The notes: a model not told the origin generated them from the sequence alone. A stretch of 55,331 nt of DNA from DASYGT01 sp035999365 (GCA_035999365.1 DASYGT010000029.1:1-55331); one strand, 5' to 3'. Counted from the stretch's first letter, positions 26,823 through 36,030 are shown. Translations and numbers: made by a program.

Positions 26823-27290
26823 TCAGTCCATCAACGCGCGGACCAGCGAGTCTTGCAGGGCGGTGAGCCAGTAGTACGCCGACCGCTCGTGGAAATCCGG
26901 TTCGGACGGGTCGAGATCCGGCTCGTCCTCGGTGATGTCCAGCCGCGTGCCCAGCGCCAGCCGCAGGTCGTTGAGCGCCTGGAGCCACCTCTCGCCCTCG
27001 CCGTCGGCCAGCGTCACGTCGGCACCGCGGCGTAGCTGCTCCGAACATGCCTGGGCGCGCGCCGAGCGTTCTGCCCGCAGCCCGCTCTCGGTGAATGAGC
27101 GGTACTCGTCGTCGGCGTCGGCGTCATTCGGATACGCGGCCGGGAACAGACGCATCCGGACGGGATCGTCGCCTGCCAACGCGTCGGCCTCGATGGACTC
27201 GGCGATCTCGTCGAAGAACGCGGCCAGGACGAGCGCCTCGGTCGGCAGGAACTGCAGCCGCACCCGACCGCGCCGGCGCGAGACCCTCAC
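26823..27290 (-). CDS. DUF2017 family protein
   Basis: The 155-residue acidic protein (LLFP/FPAAYPNDADADDEYRSF, then WLQALNDLRLALGTRL and a C-terminal YYWLTALQDSLVRAL) matches DUF2017, always next to clpS in actinobacteria (Rv1332). GTG 27290 overlaps the clpS stop (GTGA) and has AGGA five bases upstream; a GTG at 27314 would overlap clpS by 28 bases. The function is unknown; the fixed linkage suggests a ClpS/ClpAP-related role, which is inference. Confidence 0.88.
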   Translation of the reverse strand: MRVSRRRGRVRLQFLPTEALVLAAFFDEIAESIEADALAGDDPVRMRLFPAAYPNDADADDEYRSFTESGLRAERSARAQACSEQLRRGADVTLADGEGERWLQALNDLRLALGTRLDITEDEPDLDPSEPDFHERSAYYWLTALQDSLVRALMD

Positions 27291-27589
27291 GCGTCCTGTT
27301 GCAGCGTCGCCCACAAGCCGTAGCCGTGCAGTGTGTTCACGTCCAGTTCCATCCGCTCACGGGTGCCGGAGGAGACGATTGCCCGACCGCGATGGTGCAC
27401 ATCGAGCATCAGCTTCTCGGCCTTGGCCTTGGGATAGCTGAACACGGTCATGAACACATGGGTGACATAGCTCATCAGGTTGATCGGGTCGTTCCACACG
27501 ATCGTCATCCACGGGCGATCCGGATCGGGCAGGACCTGTTCCTCGGCCTGCCGGGCGCCCTCTCGTTGTGGGGTCAGCGTGCCTGGCAT
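27287..27589 (-). CDS. clpS: ATP-dependent Clp protease adaptor ClpS
   Basis: The 100-residue adaptor delivers N-degron substrates to ClpA/ClpC-ClpP. The core reads PWMTIVWNDPINLMSYVTHVF (split here: WNDPINLMSYV), FMTVFSYPKAKAEKLMLDVHH and GLWATLQQD, matching the ND-P-hydrophobic pocket motif and the VH/G end of ClpS. ATG 27589 has GGAG upstream. Divergent from pncB across 46 bp. Confidence 0.93.
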   Translation of the reverse strand: MPGTLTPQREGARQAEEQVLPDPDRPWMTIVWNDPINLMSYVTHVFMTVFSYPKAKAEKLMLDVHHRGRAIVSSGTRERMELDVNTLHGYGLWATLQQDA

Positions 27590-27595
27590 GGCTCC

Positions 27596-27629
27596 ATCGT
27601 GACACGTCGGCGATGTGTTCTGACACGAT
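27596..27629. promoter_or_regulatory. Symmetric clpS/pncB divergent promoter region
   Basis: ATCGTG (27596-27601) and CACGAT (27624-27629) are inverted copies; each direction reads CACGAT, six bases, then ATG (clpS 27589; pncB 27636). CACGAT could be the -10 of both genes or the arms of one operator. Confidence 0.3.
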
Positions 27630-27635
27630 CTGGCG

Positions 27636-28913
27636 ATGACGACCGCGCTGTTCACGGACCGTTACGAGCTGACCATGCTGGGCTCGGCCCTCCGCGACGG
27701 AACCGCCGGGCGCTCGTGCGTATTCGAGGTGTTCGCTCGACGGCTACCCGACGGGCGCCGGTACGGGGTCGTGGCGGGCACCGCGCGTCTGCTCGGCGCG
27801 ATCGAGTCGTTCCGGTTCGACTCCGCCGTCATCGCCTGGCTGCACACCGACGGCGTCATCGACGACGCCACCGCCGAGTACCTGACCCGCTATCGCTTCA
27901 GCGGTGATGTCGACGGCTACCCCGAGGGGGAGATCTACTTTCCCTACTCCCCTCTGCTGACGGTGCGCGGCACGTTCGCCGAGGCAGTCGTACTCGAAAC
28001 GGTGTCGCTGTCGGTCCTCAACTTCGACTCTGCCGTCGCAGCCGCGGCGGCGCGCATGGTGACGGCCGCCGCGGGACGCCCGATCATCGAGATGGGGTCT
28101 CGCCGTGCCCACGAGCACGCAGCGGTGGCAGCGGCCCGCGCCGCATACCTGGCCGGGTTCGCGTCGACGTCCAACCTCGCAGCGAGCCGACACTTCGCCG
28201 TGCCGACAGCAGGCACGGCCGCCCATTCGTTCACCCTGCTGCACGACCACGAGCGCACCGCATTCGCCGCCCAGGTCGCCGCACTCGGGCGTTCGACGAC
28301 GCTGCTCGTCGACACCTACGACATCACGCGCGGCATCGAGCTCGCGATCGAGGTCGCGGGGCCCGAGCTGGGTGCGATCCGCATCGACTCGGGCGACCTC
28401 GGGGTGATGGCCCGAAAGGCGCGTGAGCAATTGGACTCGCTCGGCGCCACCGGCACGCGGATCGTGGTCAGTGGCGACCTCGACGAGTTCTCGATCGCCT
28501 CGCTCGCCGCAGCACCGGTGGACGCGTACGGCGCCGGAACGGCAGTGGTCACCGGCTCGGGCGCGCCCACTGCCGGGCTGATCTACAAGCTCGTCGAGGT
28601 GGACGGGCGGCCAGTGGCCAAGCGATCCGAACACAAGCACAGCAACGGCGGCCGCAAGACCGCCGTGCGGGCGCACAAGCCGACCGGCACCGCCACCGAG
28701 GAGATCATCTACACCGGCCGGCCGCCCGCGCTCGGTGAGGGGCAGCGGCTGTTGCAACGGCCGCTGATGCGCGGCGGCGAGAGCGTCGGCGACCTGCCGA
28801 CGCTCGAGGACTCCCGTGCGCGGCTCCGCGCCGCAACGGTCAGCCTGCCGTGGGACGGGCTCAAGCTCTCACGAGGCGAACCGGCGATTCCCACGCGGCT
28901 GATCGACAGCTGA
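27636..28913 (+). CDS. pncB: Nicotinate phosphoribosyltransferase
   Basis: The 425-residue enzyme converts nicotinate, PRPP and ATP to nicotinate mononucleotide in NAD salvage. Family markers: FTDRYELTMLGSALRDGTAGR at the N-terminus (in part), IEMGSRRAHEHAAVAAARAAYLAGF (split), and RIDSGDLGVMARKAREQLD with the ligand-binding Arg/Asp. Position beside clpS matches pncB1 (Rv1330c). A nicotinamidase-like gene follows at 20 bp. Confident. Confidence 0.95.
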   Translation: MTTALFTDRYELTMLGSALRDGTAGRSCVFEVFARRLPDGRRYGVVAGTARLLGAIESFRFDSAVIAWLHTDGVIDDATAEYLTRYRFSGDVDGYPEGEIYFPYSPLLTVRGTFAEAVVLETVSLSVLNFDSAVAAAAARMVTAAAGRPIIEMGSRRAHEHAAVAAARAAYLAGFASTSNLAASRHFAVPTAGTAAHSFTLLHDHERTAFAAQVAALGRSTTLLVDTYDITRGIELAIEVAGPELGAIRIDSGDLGVMARKAREQLDSLGATGTRIVVSGDLDEFSIASLAAAPVDAYGAGTAVVTGSGAPTAGLIYKLVEVDGRPVAKRSEHKHSNGGRKTAVRAHKPTGTATEEIIYTGRPPALGEGQRLLQRPLMRGGESVGDLPTLEDSRARLRAATVSLPWDGLKLSRGEPAIPTRLIDS

Positions 28914-28921
28914 CCTGTCGG

Positions 28922-28927
28922 TACCGT
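28922..28927 (+). promoter_or_regulatory. -10 element (TACCGT) for nicotinamidase-like gene, leaderless
   Basis: TACCGT-CGCATC-ATG: six-base spacing to the ATG at 28934; no Shine-Dalgarno is present. It lies just after the pncB stop, so the gene may have its own promoter besides read-through. Confidence 0.45.
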
Positions 28928-28933
28928 CGCATC

Positions 28934-29503
28934 ATGACCAGCGCCGTGATTATCGTCGACGTGCAGAACGACTTCTGCGAGGGCGGTTCGCTCGCGGTCG
29001 CAGGCGGGACACAGGTCGCCGAGCAGGTGTCCGCGCGCCTGGCGTCCGGCGGCTACGACCACGCGGTCGCGACCCGCGACCATCACATCGATCCGGGGCA
29101 TCACTTCGATCCGGATCCGGACTACGTGGACACGTGGCCGGCGCATTGCGTAGTCGGCACATCCGGAGTCGACCTGCACCCGAGCCTCGAGACCGATCGC
29201 GTCGAGGCTGTGTTCGACAAGGGCGAGTATGCCGCGGCCTACTCGGGTTTCGAAGGCGCGGCCGACGGCACGCGCCTCGAGGAATGGCTGCGAGATCGAC
29301 ACGTCGATACGGTCGAGATCGTCGGCATCGCGACCGATCACTGTGTGCGGGCGACCGCATTGGACGCAGTCCGGCTGGGATTCGCGACGACGGTGCGCCT
29401 CGACCTGACCGCCGGTGTCTCGGGCCCGACGGTCGCCGCCGCACTCGAGGAACTGCGCTCGGCGGGCGTAACCCTGATCGGGACGCCCGTCGTCACGCGC
29501 TGA
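28934..29503 (+). CDS. pncA: Isochorismatase-family nicotinamidase
   Basis: The 189-residue cysteine hydrolase matches nicotinamidase/pyrazinamidase: VDVQNDFCEGGSLAV (catalytic Asp), TRDHHIDPGHHF (metal-binding Asp and His residues), FDKGEYAAAYSGFEG (catalytic Lys) and IATDHCVRATALDAV (nucleophile Cys). It would turn nicotinamide into nicotinate, feeding the PncB made by the gene 20 bp upstream. Other isochorismatase hydrolases are possible, but the metal motif and context favour PncA. Confidence 0.9.
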   Translation: MTSAVIIVDVQNDFCEGGSLAVAGGTQVAEQVSARLASGGYDHAVATRDHHIDPGHHFDPDPDYVDTWPAHCVVGTSGVDLHPSLETDRVEAVFDKGEYAAAYSGFEGAADGTRLEEWLRDRHVDTVEIVGIATDHCVRATALDAVRLGFATTVRLDLTAGVSGPTVAAALEELRSAGVTLIGTPVVTR

Positions 29504-29541
29504 CGCCGGACAACGGTGCGCGTGTGGCAACCGCAGTCCGC

Positions 29542-29547
29542 TAGCGT
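29542..29547 (+). promoter_or_regulatory. -10 element (TAGCGT) for membrane protein, leaderless
   Basis: TAGCGT-TTGACGC-ATG, seven-base spacing to 29555; no Shine-Dalgarno. Confidence 0.4.
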
Positions 29548-29554
29548 TTGACGC

Positions 29555-30199
29555 ATGAGCGACCCCAATGCCCCGATGCGGGGACAGGAGCAGCCGCCCG
29601 AGCAGGCCGCACAGCAGCCTCCCGCCGCCTATCCCCCGCCGCCTGGCTATCCCCCGCCGCCCGCATACGCGCCGCAGCCGATGGGTCCGGTGACCACCCA
29701 GTTCGCGCGCCTCGATCCCGGGCCCAGCCAGAAGTTCGGTGCGCTCGGCTTCTTCTTCACACTCATCGGTACTGCCTCGGCGGTGGTCGCCTTCACCGCG
29801 GTGGACTGGTTCGACGGCAACCGTTCGTCGTCGTTCCACAGCGTCCACAACGTGATCGACGCTGCCCGAGCCGTGGGCGTCGGTTCACCACCCGTGGCGC
29901 GGGCCTACTTCAGCTGGCTGGGCTGGGCCCTGCTGGCGGCCGCCATCCTCACCGCCCTGCTCGCGGCCACGCCGACGATCGGCGGCCCGTTCCGTGTCGT
30001 CGGCATCGTCGTCGCCGCAGGGGCAGTCGTGGCCACCTTCGTCGGCATCAAGGTGTTCAACGACTCAGCGCTGCTGGGCACGGCCTACCGTGGATACGGC
30101 TCCTATCTCAGGCACGCGCGTGCAGGCTTCTACCTCGCCGTGTTCGGATTCGTCCTCATCGGCGTCGGTGCGGCGCTGGGAACCTCGCGCGATCGCTGA
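29555..30199 (+). CDS. Four-helix membrane protein with proline-rich cytoplasmic tail
   Basis: The first 50 of 214 residues are Pro/Gln/Ala/Tyr-rich with repeated YPPPPG(Y) units; four membrane helices follow (about 64-84, 125-145, 152-170, 190-208). This layout, a disordered proline-rich tail on a small membrane protein, is common in actinobacteria and often serves as scaffolding, but no function is known for this group. It converges on serB with 4 bp between stops. Confidence 0.7.
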   Translation: MSDPNAPMRGQEQPPEQAAQQPPAAYPPPPGYPPPPAYAPQPMGPVTTQFARLDPGPSQKFGALGFFFTLIGTASAVVAFTAVDWFDGNRSSSFHSVHNVIDAARAVGVGSPPVARAYFSWLGWALLAAAILTALLAATPTIGGPFRVVGIVVAAGAVVATFVGIKVFNDSALLGTAYRGYGSYLRHARAGFYLAVFGFVLIGVGAALGTSRDR

Positions 30200-30203
30200 C
30201 TGC

Positions 30204-31409
30204 TCAGTCGATGTCAGCAGCGGCGTCAGCCGCGTCGGCGGCGACGATCTCGTCCCTCGGGATGCCGAGCACGAACAGCACGGTGTCCAGGTACGGCAGG
30301 TTCACCGAGGTATCTGCCGCCGCGCGCAGCGCCGCCTTGGCGTTGAAGGCGATCCCGAGCCCCGCCGTCTCCAGCATGTCGATGTCGTTCGCGCCGTCGC
30401 CGACCGCAACAGTCTGCGACAGCGGCACTTGAAACTTCTCCGCGAACGACCGCAGCGCATCGGCCTTCCCGGCGCGGTCGATGATCGTGCCCGGCACCTG
30501 GCCGGTGAGGCGTCCGTCGACGATCTCCAGCTCGTTCGCCGCCGCGAACTCCAGACCCAGTTCGGCGACGAAACGCTCGGTGAACACGGTGAATCCGCCG
30601 CTGACGACACCGATGTGGAAGCCGAGCCGTCGCAACGTCCGCACGAACGTGCGAGCCCCGGGCGTCAGCCGCAGCGCGTCGCGCACTGCCTCGACCTCAC
30701 TGACAGGTAGTCCGGCGAGCAGCGCCACCCGGGCCCGCAGCGACTCGGCGAAGTCGAGCTGCCCGGCCATCGCCTGCTCGGTGATGGTGGCGACCTGCTC
30801 GCTGACGCCGGCTCGCTCGGCCAGCAGGTCGATCGCCTCGTCCTGTATCAACGTCGAATCGACGTCGAGAACGACGAGCCGTTTCGCGCGTCGACGCAGC
30901 CCCGCCGGCTCGACGGCGATGTCCACGCCGGTGTCCTCGGCGGCCTGGACGAGTGTGGCGCGCAGGAGAACCGGGTCGGCGGTGCGCACGATCATCTCGA
31001 TAGCGCTTGCCGGTTCGGTGGACAGCTGGGCCACCGAATCGATGTTGTCGCCGATATCGGCGATGCGTTGAGCGATGTGGCTCAGCGCTCCCGGACGCAG
31101 GGGACGCCCGAGGACGATGACGTGGCTGCGTGAGCTGTGCGAGCTCCTGCGCTCGGGACCGGTGTGGTCGGCGATGGCCACTTCGCATTCCATGCCGAGC
31201 GCCTGCGCAGCTGTGGTGACCGAACTACGGAGCGCTCCGGCGTCCCCGCGCAGATCGAAGAGCACCGCCAGGATCAATCGGTCGCGGATCACCACCTGCT
31301 CGACGTCACGGATATCGACGTCGTGCGCTGCGAGCGCCGAGAAGAAGGCAGCCGTCACGCCAGGGCGATCACGACCGGTGACCGTGGCGAGCACGGACGT
31401 CGGATGCAT
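30204..31409 (-). CDS. serB: Phosphoserine phosphatase with N-terminal ACT domains
   Basis: SerB performs the last step of serine synthesis. The 401-residue protein has an ACT-like half (about 1-180: LATVTGRDRPGVTAAFFSALA, later a second ACT-like repeat), then a HAD phosphatase: VVLDVDSTLIQDEAIDLLA (nucleophile Asp), GVVSGGFTVFTE, and AVGDGANDIDMLETAGLGIA. Length and two regulatory domains match mycobacterial SerB2, where the ACT part senses serine. Located next to ctaD as in M. tuberculosis (Rv3042c-Rv3043c). Confidence 0.95.
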   Translation of the reverse strand: MHPTSVLATVTGRDRPGVTAAFFSALAAHDVDIRDVEQVVIRDRLILAVLFDLRGDAGALRSSVTTAAQALGMECEVAIADHTGPERRSSHSSRSHVIVLGRPLRPGALSHIAQRIADIGDNIDSVAQLSTEPASAIEMIVRTADPVLLRATLVQAAEDTGVDIAVEPAGLRRRAKRLVVLDVDSTLIQDEAIDLLAERAGVSEQVATITEQAMAGQLDFAESLRARVALLAGLPVSEVEAVRDALRLTPGARTFVRTLRRLGFHIGVVSGGFTVFTERFVAELGLEFAAANELEIVDGRLTGQVPGTIIDRAGKADALRSFAEKFQVPLSQTVAVGDGANDIDMLETAGLGIAFNAKAALRAAADTSVNLPYLDTVLFVLGIPRDEIVAADAADAAADID

Positions 31410-31462
31410 AAGAAGTCAGTTCCCCCGAACTCACCCGCTCAACCGCGGGCGGCCGTCGGACC

Positions 31463-33259
31463 CTACGGACTCGGGTGCGGGTCGGATTCGCCGTCGCGCG
31501 GCCCTTCGCCACCGATCACGCCGGCGAGTGCCGGTGCGTGGTGATGGTTCTTGCCGGCGTGCGCCTCGGCGTCGAGCCGTTCGAGCAAGTGCGGGTAGTG
31601 GTACTCGAACGCAGGCCGCTCCGACCGGATGCGCGGGATCGAGGTGAAGTTGTGCCGCGGCGGCGGGCACGACGTCGCCCACTCCAGGGAGTTGCCGTGC
31701 CCCCATGGGTCCTCGGAGGTGACGATCTCACCGAACCGGTAGGACTTGTAGAGGTTGTAGGCGAACGGGACCATCGAGAACCCGAGGACGAACGAGCCGA
31801 TGGTCGAGAACGTGTTCAGGAAGGTGAAACCGTCGGTCGGCAGGTAGTCGGCGTACCGGCGCGGCATGCCTTCGGCGCCCAGCCAGTGCTGCACCAGGAA
31901 TGTCATGTGGAATCCGACGAAGGTCAACCAGAAATGCAGCTTGCCGAGACGCTCGTCGAGGTACCGACCGACGTACTTCGGGAACCAGAAGTAGATGCCG
32001 CTGTAGACCGCGAACACGATCGTGCCGAACAGCACGTAGTGGAAGTGCGCAACGACGAAGTACGAGTCGGAGACGTGGAAGTCGACGGGCGGGCTGGCCA
32101 GCAGCACGCCGGTGAGACCGCCGAACAGGAACGTCACCAAGAAGCCGACGGCAAAGAGCATCGGTGTCTCGAACGTGACCGCGCCGCGCCACATCGAGCC
32201 GATCCAGTTGAAGAACTTGATCCCGGTCGGGACTGCAATGAGGAACGTCATCACGCTGAAGAACGGAAGCAGCACCGCGCCCGTGGTGAACATGTGGTGC
32301 GCCCACACGGTGAGCGATAGTGCCGCGATCGAGAGCGTTGCGAGCACCATGCCCTTGTAACCGAACAGCGGCTTGCGGCTGAATACCGGAATGACTTCGG
32401 TGACGATGCCGAAGAACGGCAGCGCGATGATGTACACCTCGGGATGCCCGAAGAACCAGAACAGGTGCTGCCACAGGATGGAGCCACCGTTCGCAGGGTC
32501 GAACACCTGCGCATGCATGTGCCTGTCGACCCACAGGACGAGCAGTGCAGCCGTGAGAATCGGGAACGCCAGCAGGATCAGCAGGCTCGTCACCAGGATG
32601 TTCCAGGTGAAGATCGGCATGCGGAACATCGTCATGCCGGGAGCGCGCAGCGTGATCACCGTGGTGACCATGTTGACGGCACCGAGGATCGTGCCGAGGC
32701 CGGCGATTCCGAGGCCGATGATCCAGAGGTCGGTGCCTGGTCCCGGCGAGTTCAGCTCGTTGTTCAGCGGCGCGTAGAGCGTCCAGCCGGCGTCAGCCGC
32801 GCCACCCGGAGTGAGGAACCCTGCCATCGCCATCAACGCGCCGAACAGATAGAGCCAGTACGAGAACGCGTTGAGCCGGGGGAATGCGACGTCGGGCGAA
32901 CCGATCTGCAGCGGAAGCACGAGGTTGGCGAACGCGAAGACGATTGGCGTGGCAAAGAAAAGCAGCATCACGGTGCCGTGCATCGTGAACAGCTGGTTGT
33001 ACTGCTCCGGAGTCAGGAACTGCATCCCCGGCCGGGCGAGCTCGGCGCGCATCAGCAACGCCATGATCCCGCCGACCGCGAAGAACGCGAGTGACGTCGT
33101 CATGTACATCCGCCCGATCATCTTGTGATCGGTAGTGCGCAGCAGCGAGCTCAGCAGCGAGCCACGCGTGGCCTGGTGAACCGGGAACGGACGGGCGACG
33201 ATGGGCCGCGGCGCCAGATCTGGTCCTTCGGCCGCGGGACGCTCGGCTGTCGTCGTCAC
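31463..33259 (-). CDS. ctaD: Cytochrome c oxidase subunit I (aa3 type)
   Basis: The 598-residue twelve-helix protein holds the haem a, haem a3 and CuB centres of the aa3 oxidase. Visible: TMHGTVMLLFF (haem ligand His), FWFFGHPEVYIIALPFFG (CuB His plus the cross-linked Tyr), VWAHHMFTTG (CuB His pair) and VVAHFHYVLFGT (haem ligands). A His-rich C-terminal tail (KNHHHAPAL) follows. GTG start. Upstream of serB, 53 bp apart, as in mycobacteria; the other cta subunits are elsewhere. Confidence 0.97.
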   Translation of the reverse strand: MTTTAERPAAEGPDLAPRPIVARPFPVHQATRGSLLSSLLRTTDHKMIGRMYMTTSLAFFAVGGIMALLMRAELARPGMQFLTPEQYNQLFTMHGTVMLLFFATPIVFAFANLVLPLQIGSPDVAFPRLNAFSYWLYLFGALMAMAGFLTPGGAADAGWTLYAPLNNELNSPGPGTDLWIIGLGIAGLGTILGAVNMVTTVITLRAPGMTMFRMPIFTWNILVTSLLILLAFPILTAALLVLWVDRHMHAQVFDPANGGSILWQHLFWFFGHPEVYIIALPFFGIVTEVIPVFSRKPLFGYKGMVLATLSIAALSLTVWAHHMFTTGAVLLPFFSVMTFLIAVPTGIKFFNWIGSMWRGAVTFETPMLFAVGFLVTFLFGGLTGVLLASPPVDFHVSDSYFVVAHFHYVLFGTIVFAVYSGIYFWFPKYVGRYLDERLGKLHFWLTFVGFHMTFLVQHWLGAEGMPRRYADYLPTDGFTFLNTFSTIGSFVLGFSMVPFAYNLYKSYRFGEIVTSEDPWGHGNSLEWATSCPPPRHNFTSIPRIRSERPAFEYHYPHLLERLDAEAHAGKNHHHAPALAGVIGGEGPRDGESDPHPSP

Positions 33260-33382
33260 TGTGCTCCTCGGCTTCGGCTGCGAGTCAGAGGGGGGTTAAG
33301 AACCGTCCCTCGCAGAATAGTCAGTATCCCCGGGCGGCGGCGCACCGGGCGGGGTGTCGCCTGGCGTGAGAGGGTGGCCGTC

Positions 33383-33778
33383 ATGCGCGGTCGCCTCGAT
33401 GCCTCCCGGGGGCTGGCCGCCTTTCTGGCCGCGGCAGGGCTCAACCACTTCCTGATGCCCCGTTTCTACGACGCCATGATTCCCGAGCCCTTGCCGGGGA
33501 GTGCCCGCAGCTGGACCTACGGCTCGGGCATTGCCGAGCTTGCTGTCGCCGCCGCGGTCGCTGGGCGCCGGACACGCCGCGCGGGCGCTCTCGCTGCCGC
33601 CGCGCTGTTCGTCACGGTGCTTCCCGGCAATGTGAAGATGGCCTCCGACGCCTTCCGGCGGCACCGCCCGATGCGTGAGCGGGTCGTACTGCTTCTGCGG
33701 CTGCCCGTCCAGTTCCCGTTGATCCGCTGGGCGTTGAACGTGAGCCGCGAACAAGCGCACGGCACAATCGCCGGGTGA
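33383..33778 (+). CDS. DoxX-family-like small membrane protein
   Basis: The 131-residue four-helix protein (RGLAAFLAAAGLNHFLMPRFYDAMIPEPLPG shown in part; GSGIAELAVAAAVA; LPGNVKMASDA) matches the DoxX/DUF-type 'NHF..P..Y...IP' group with a conserved Asn-His in helix 1. Function unknown; some are linked to quinone or redox chemistry. ATG 33383 has GAGAGG nine bases upstream. The stop overlaps the start of the fused E1 gene (GTGA), so the two are co-translated. Divergent from ctaD. Confidence 0.72.
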   Translation: MRGRLDASRGLAAFLAAAGLNHFLMPRFYDAMIPEPLPGSARSWTYGSGIAELAVAAAVAGRRTRRAGALAAAALFVTVLPGNVKMASDAFRRHRPMRERVVLLLRLPVQFPLIRWALNVSREQAHGTIAG

Positions 33779-36024
33779 CCGTCCCCGAGCCGCCACCGGC
33801 CACTCCGCACGATCGTCTCGATCGCTCTGTACGCGAGCGCCTCGGTGAGCTGTCGCGGATCACGGCGTCCGACGGCATCGAGGCTTCCGGCCACACGGGT
33901 GACCCAGCGACCGACACCGGTCTGCTCGGCCTGTTCGACGCCATGGCGGCGAGTCGCCTGCTCGACCTCGAAGCGCGGCGCATGCGTGAGCGCGGCGAGG
34001 GCTACTACACGATCGGTTCGGCCGGGCACGAGTCCAACGCGTTGATCGCCAATGCATTGCGGCACACCGATCCTGCGTTGCTGCACTACCGCTCCGGGGC
34101 GTTCTTCATCGCCCGGGCGCTCCAGGCCGGACGCTCACTCGACGATGCCGTATGGGCGGTATTACTCGGACTGGCCGCTGCGAGCAGCGAGCCGGCCTCC
34201 GGCGGGCGGCATAAGGTCTTCGGCGACGCCTCGCTCGCTGTCATCCCCCAAACCTCCACGATCGCCTCGCATCTGCCGCGTGCCGTCGGCGTCGCCTTCG
34301 CCATCGGCCGCGCAGCGCGGCTCGGCCTCCCGACGCGCTGGGCTCCGGGGTCCGTCGTCGTGTGCAGCTTCGGCGACGCGAGCATCAACCATTCCACGGC
34401 GGCCGGCGCACTGAACACCGCGGCCTACTGCACCTCTCAAGGCCTCCCGCTCCCCATCGTCTTCGTGTGCGAGGACAACGGCCTGGGGATCTCGGTGCCG
34501 ACGCCGGACGGATGGGTGGCCAAGGCGGCGCAGCGTCCGGGCGTCACGTATTTCTTTGCCGACGGTGACGATCCCGCCACCGTGTCCGTCGTCGCCCGCG
34601 ACGCCGCGGAGATCGCCCGTACGACGAACCGGCCGGCATTCGTGCACCTGCGCACGGTGCGGTACCTGGGCCATGCCGGCACTGACGTCGAGTCCGGTTA
34701 CCGCAGCCCCGCAGCGATTGCGGCGGACCTCAACCATGATCCGCTGATCGGCCTCGCGCAGTTGATCCGCGGCACCGACCTCGCTCGCCGATACGACGCC
34801 CTCGGCAGCCGGATCGCCGAGCTCGCAGCCGAGGCCGCCGCCGTTTCGAAGCTCACAACAGCGGCTGCGGTGATGGCGCCGCTCGCCCCCCGCGACGCGG
34901 CCGCGATTGCCGAGGCTGCGCGGCGACGCCCCGGCGCTGAGACCCGCCTGCGCGTGTTCGACGGAAAGCTGCCGGAACAGGCGGGCGATCTCACCCTTGC
35001 GCAATCCATCAATGCGGCGCTGACCGACGCCATGGCCGCCCAGCCGGAAGTATTCGTCTTCGGTGAGGACGTGGGGCGCAAGGGTGGCGTGTACGGCGTT
35101 ACGCGGGGGCTGCAGCAACGCTTCGGCGCCGCTCGTGTCTTCGACACGTTGCTGGACGAGCAGTCGATCTTGGGCATGGGATTGGGTTTCGGCGTCAGCG
35201 GACTGGTGCCCATTCCCGAAATTCAATACCTCGCGTACCTGCACAACGCCGAAGACCAGCTGCGTGGTGAGGCGGCGAGCCTGCGGTTCTTCAGCAACGG
35301 CAGTTTCACCAATCCTCTGGTCGTGCGTGTCGCCGGCCTCGCCTATCAGAAGGGATTCGGCGGACACTTCCACAACGACAACGCGCTGGGCGTGCTGCGC
35401 GACATCCCCGGTCTCGTCGTCGCTGTGCCGTCACGCCCCGAGGACGCGGCGCCGATGCTTCGGGCGTGCATCGCCGCGGCCGCCACCGACGGACAGGTGA
35501 GCGTGTTCCTCGAGCCGATCGCCCTGTACCACGAACGCGATCTGTACGAAGTCGGCGACCGCGGCTGGCTCGGCAGCTACTCCCCGGGCCGATCGATCGC
35601 GCTCGGGTCCGGCCGCACACACGGTGACGGCTCGGATCTGACCATCGTGACCTTCGGAAACGGCGTGCGCATGAGCTTGCGCGTCGCACGCCGGCTGACG
35701 GCCGACAAGGTCAACGCGCGGGTGCTCGACCTGCGTTGGGTGGCACCACTTCCGCTGGGCGATCTGCTGCGCGAGGCAGACGCAACGGGGCGCGTGCTGA
35801 TCGTCGACGAGACGCGGCACGCCGGTGGCGTCGGTGAGGGCATCATGACTGCCCTGCTCGAGAACGGGTACAGCGGCCGGATCGCGCGCGTGTCGAGCCG
35901 CGACAGCTTCGTGCCGTTGGCCGACGCCGCGAATCTCGTGCTACTCGGCGAGGACGAGATCGAACGAGCCGCGCTGCGCCTGGTCGGGCGGCGCGCGCAT
36001 CGGCGACGCGGCGCCGGCGCGTAG
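33775..36024 (+). CDS. Fused E1 alpha-beta thiamine-diphosphate 2-oxoacid dehydrogenase
   Basis: The 749-residue protein joins an E1 alpha half (about 45-340: RMRERGEGYYTIGSAGHES (split), CSFGDASINHSTAAGALNTA and IVFVCEDNGLG, the ThDP/Mg pocket) to an E1 beta half (about 395-735: VFGEDVGRKGGVYGVTRGL, FDTLLDEQSILGMGLGFG, and RHAGGVGEGIMTALLENGYS). In most bacteria these are two genes (branched-chain or pyruvate dehydrogenase type). It would decarboxylate a 2-oxoacid and acylate a lipoyl domain on an E2, but no E2 or E3 gene adjoins; substrate preference cannot be read. GTG start overlaps the DoxX-like stop. Confidence 0.88.
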   Translation: MTVPEPPPATPHDRLDRSVRERLGELSRITASDGIEASGHTGDPATDTGLLGLFDAMAASRLLDLEARRMRERGEGYYTIGSAGHESNALIANALRHTDPALLHYRSGAFFIARALQAGRSLDDAVWAVLLGLAAASSEPASGGRHKVFGDASLAVIPQTSTIASHLPRAVGVAFAIGRAARLGLPTRWAPGSVVVCSFGDASINHSTAAGALNTAAYCTSQGLPLPIVFVCEDNGLGISVPTPDGWVAKAAQRPGVTYFFADGDDPATVSVVARDAAEIARTTNRPAFVHLRTVRYLGHAGTDVESGYRSPAAIAADLNHDPLIGLAQLIRGTDLARRYDALGSRIAELAAEAAAVSKLTTAAAVMAPLAPRDAAAIAEAARRRPGAETRLRVFDGKLPEQAGDLTLAQSINAALTDAMAAQPEVFVFGEDVGRKGGVYGVTRGLQQRFGAARVFDTLLDEQSILGMGLGFGVSGLVPIPEIQYLAYLHNAEDQLRGEAASLRFFSNGSFTNPLVVRVAGLAYQKGFGGHFHNDNALGVLRDIPGLVVAVPSRPEDAAPMLRACIAAAATDGQVSVFLEPIALYHERDLYEVGDRGWLGSYSPGRSIALGSGRTHGDGSDLTIVTFGNGVRMSLRVARRLTADKVNARVLDLRWVAPLPLGDLLREADATGRVLIVDETRHAGGVGEGIMTALLENGYSGRIARVSSRDSFVPLADAANLVLLGEDEIERAALRLVGRRAHRRRGAGA

Positions 36025-36030
36025 CGTCCG

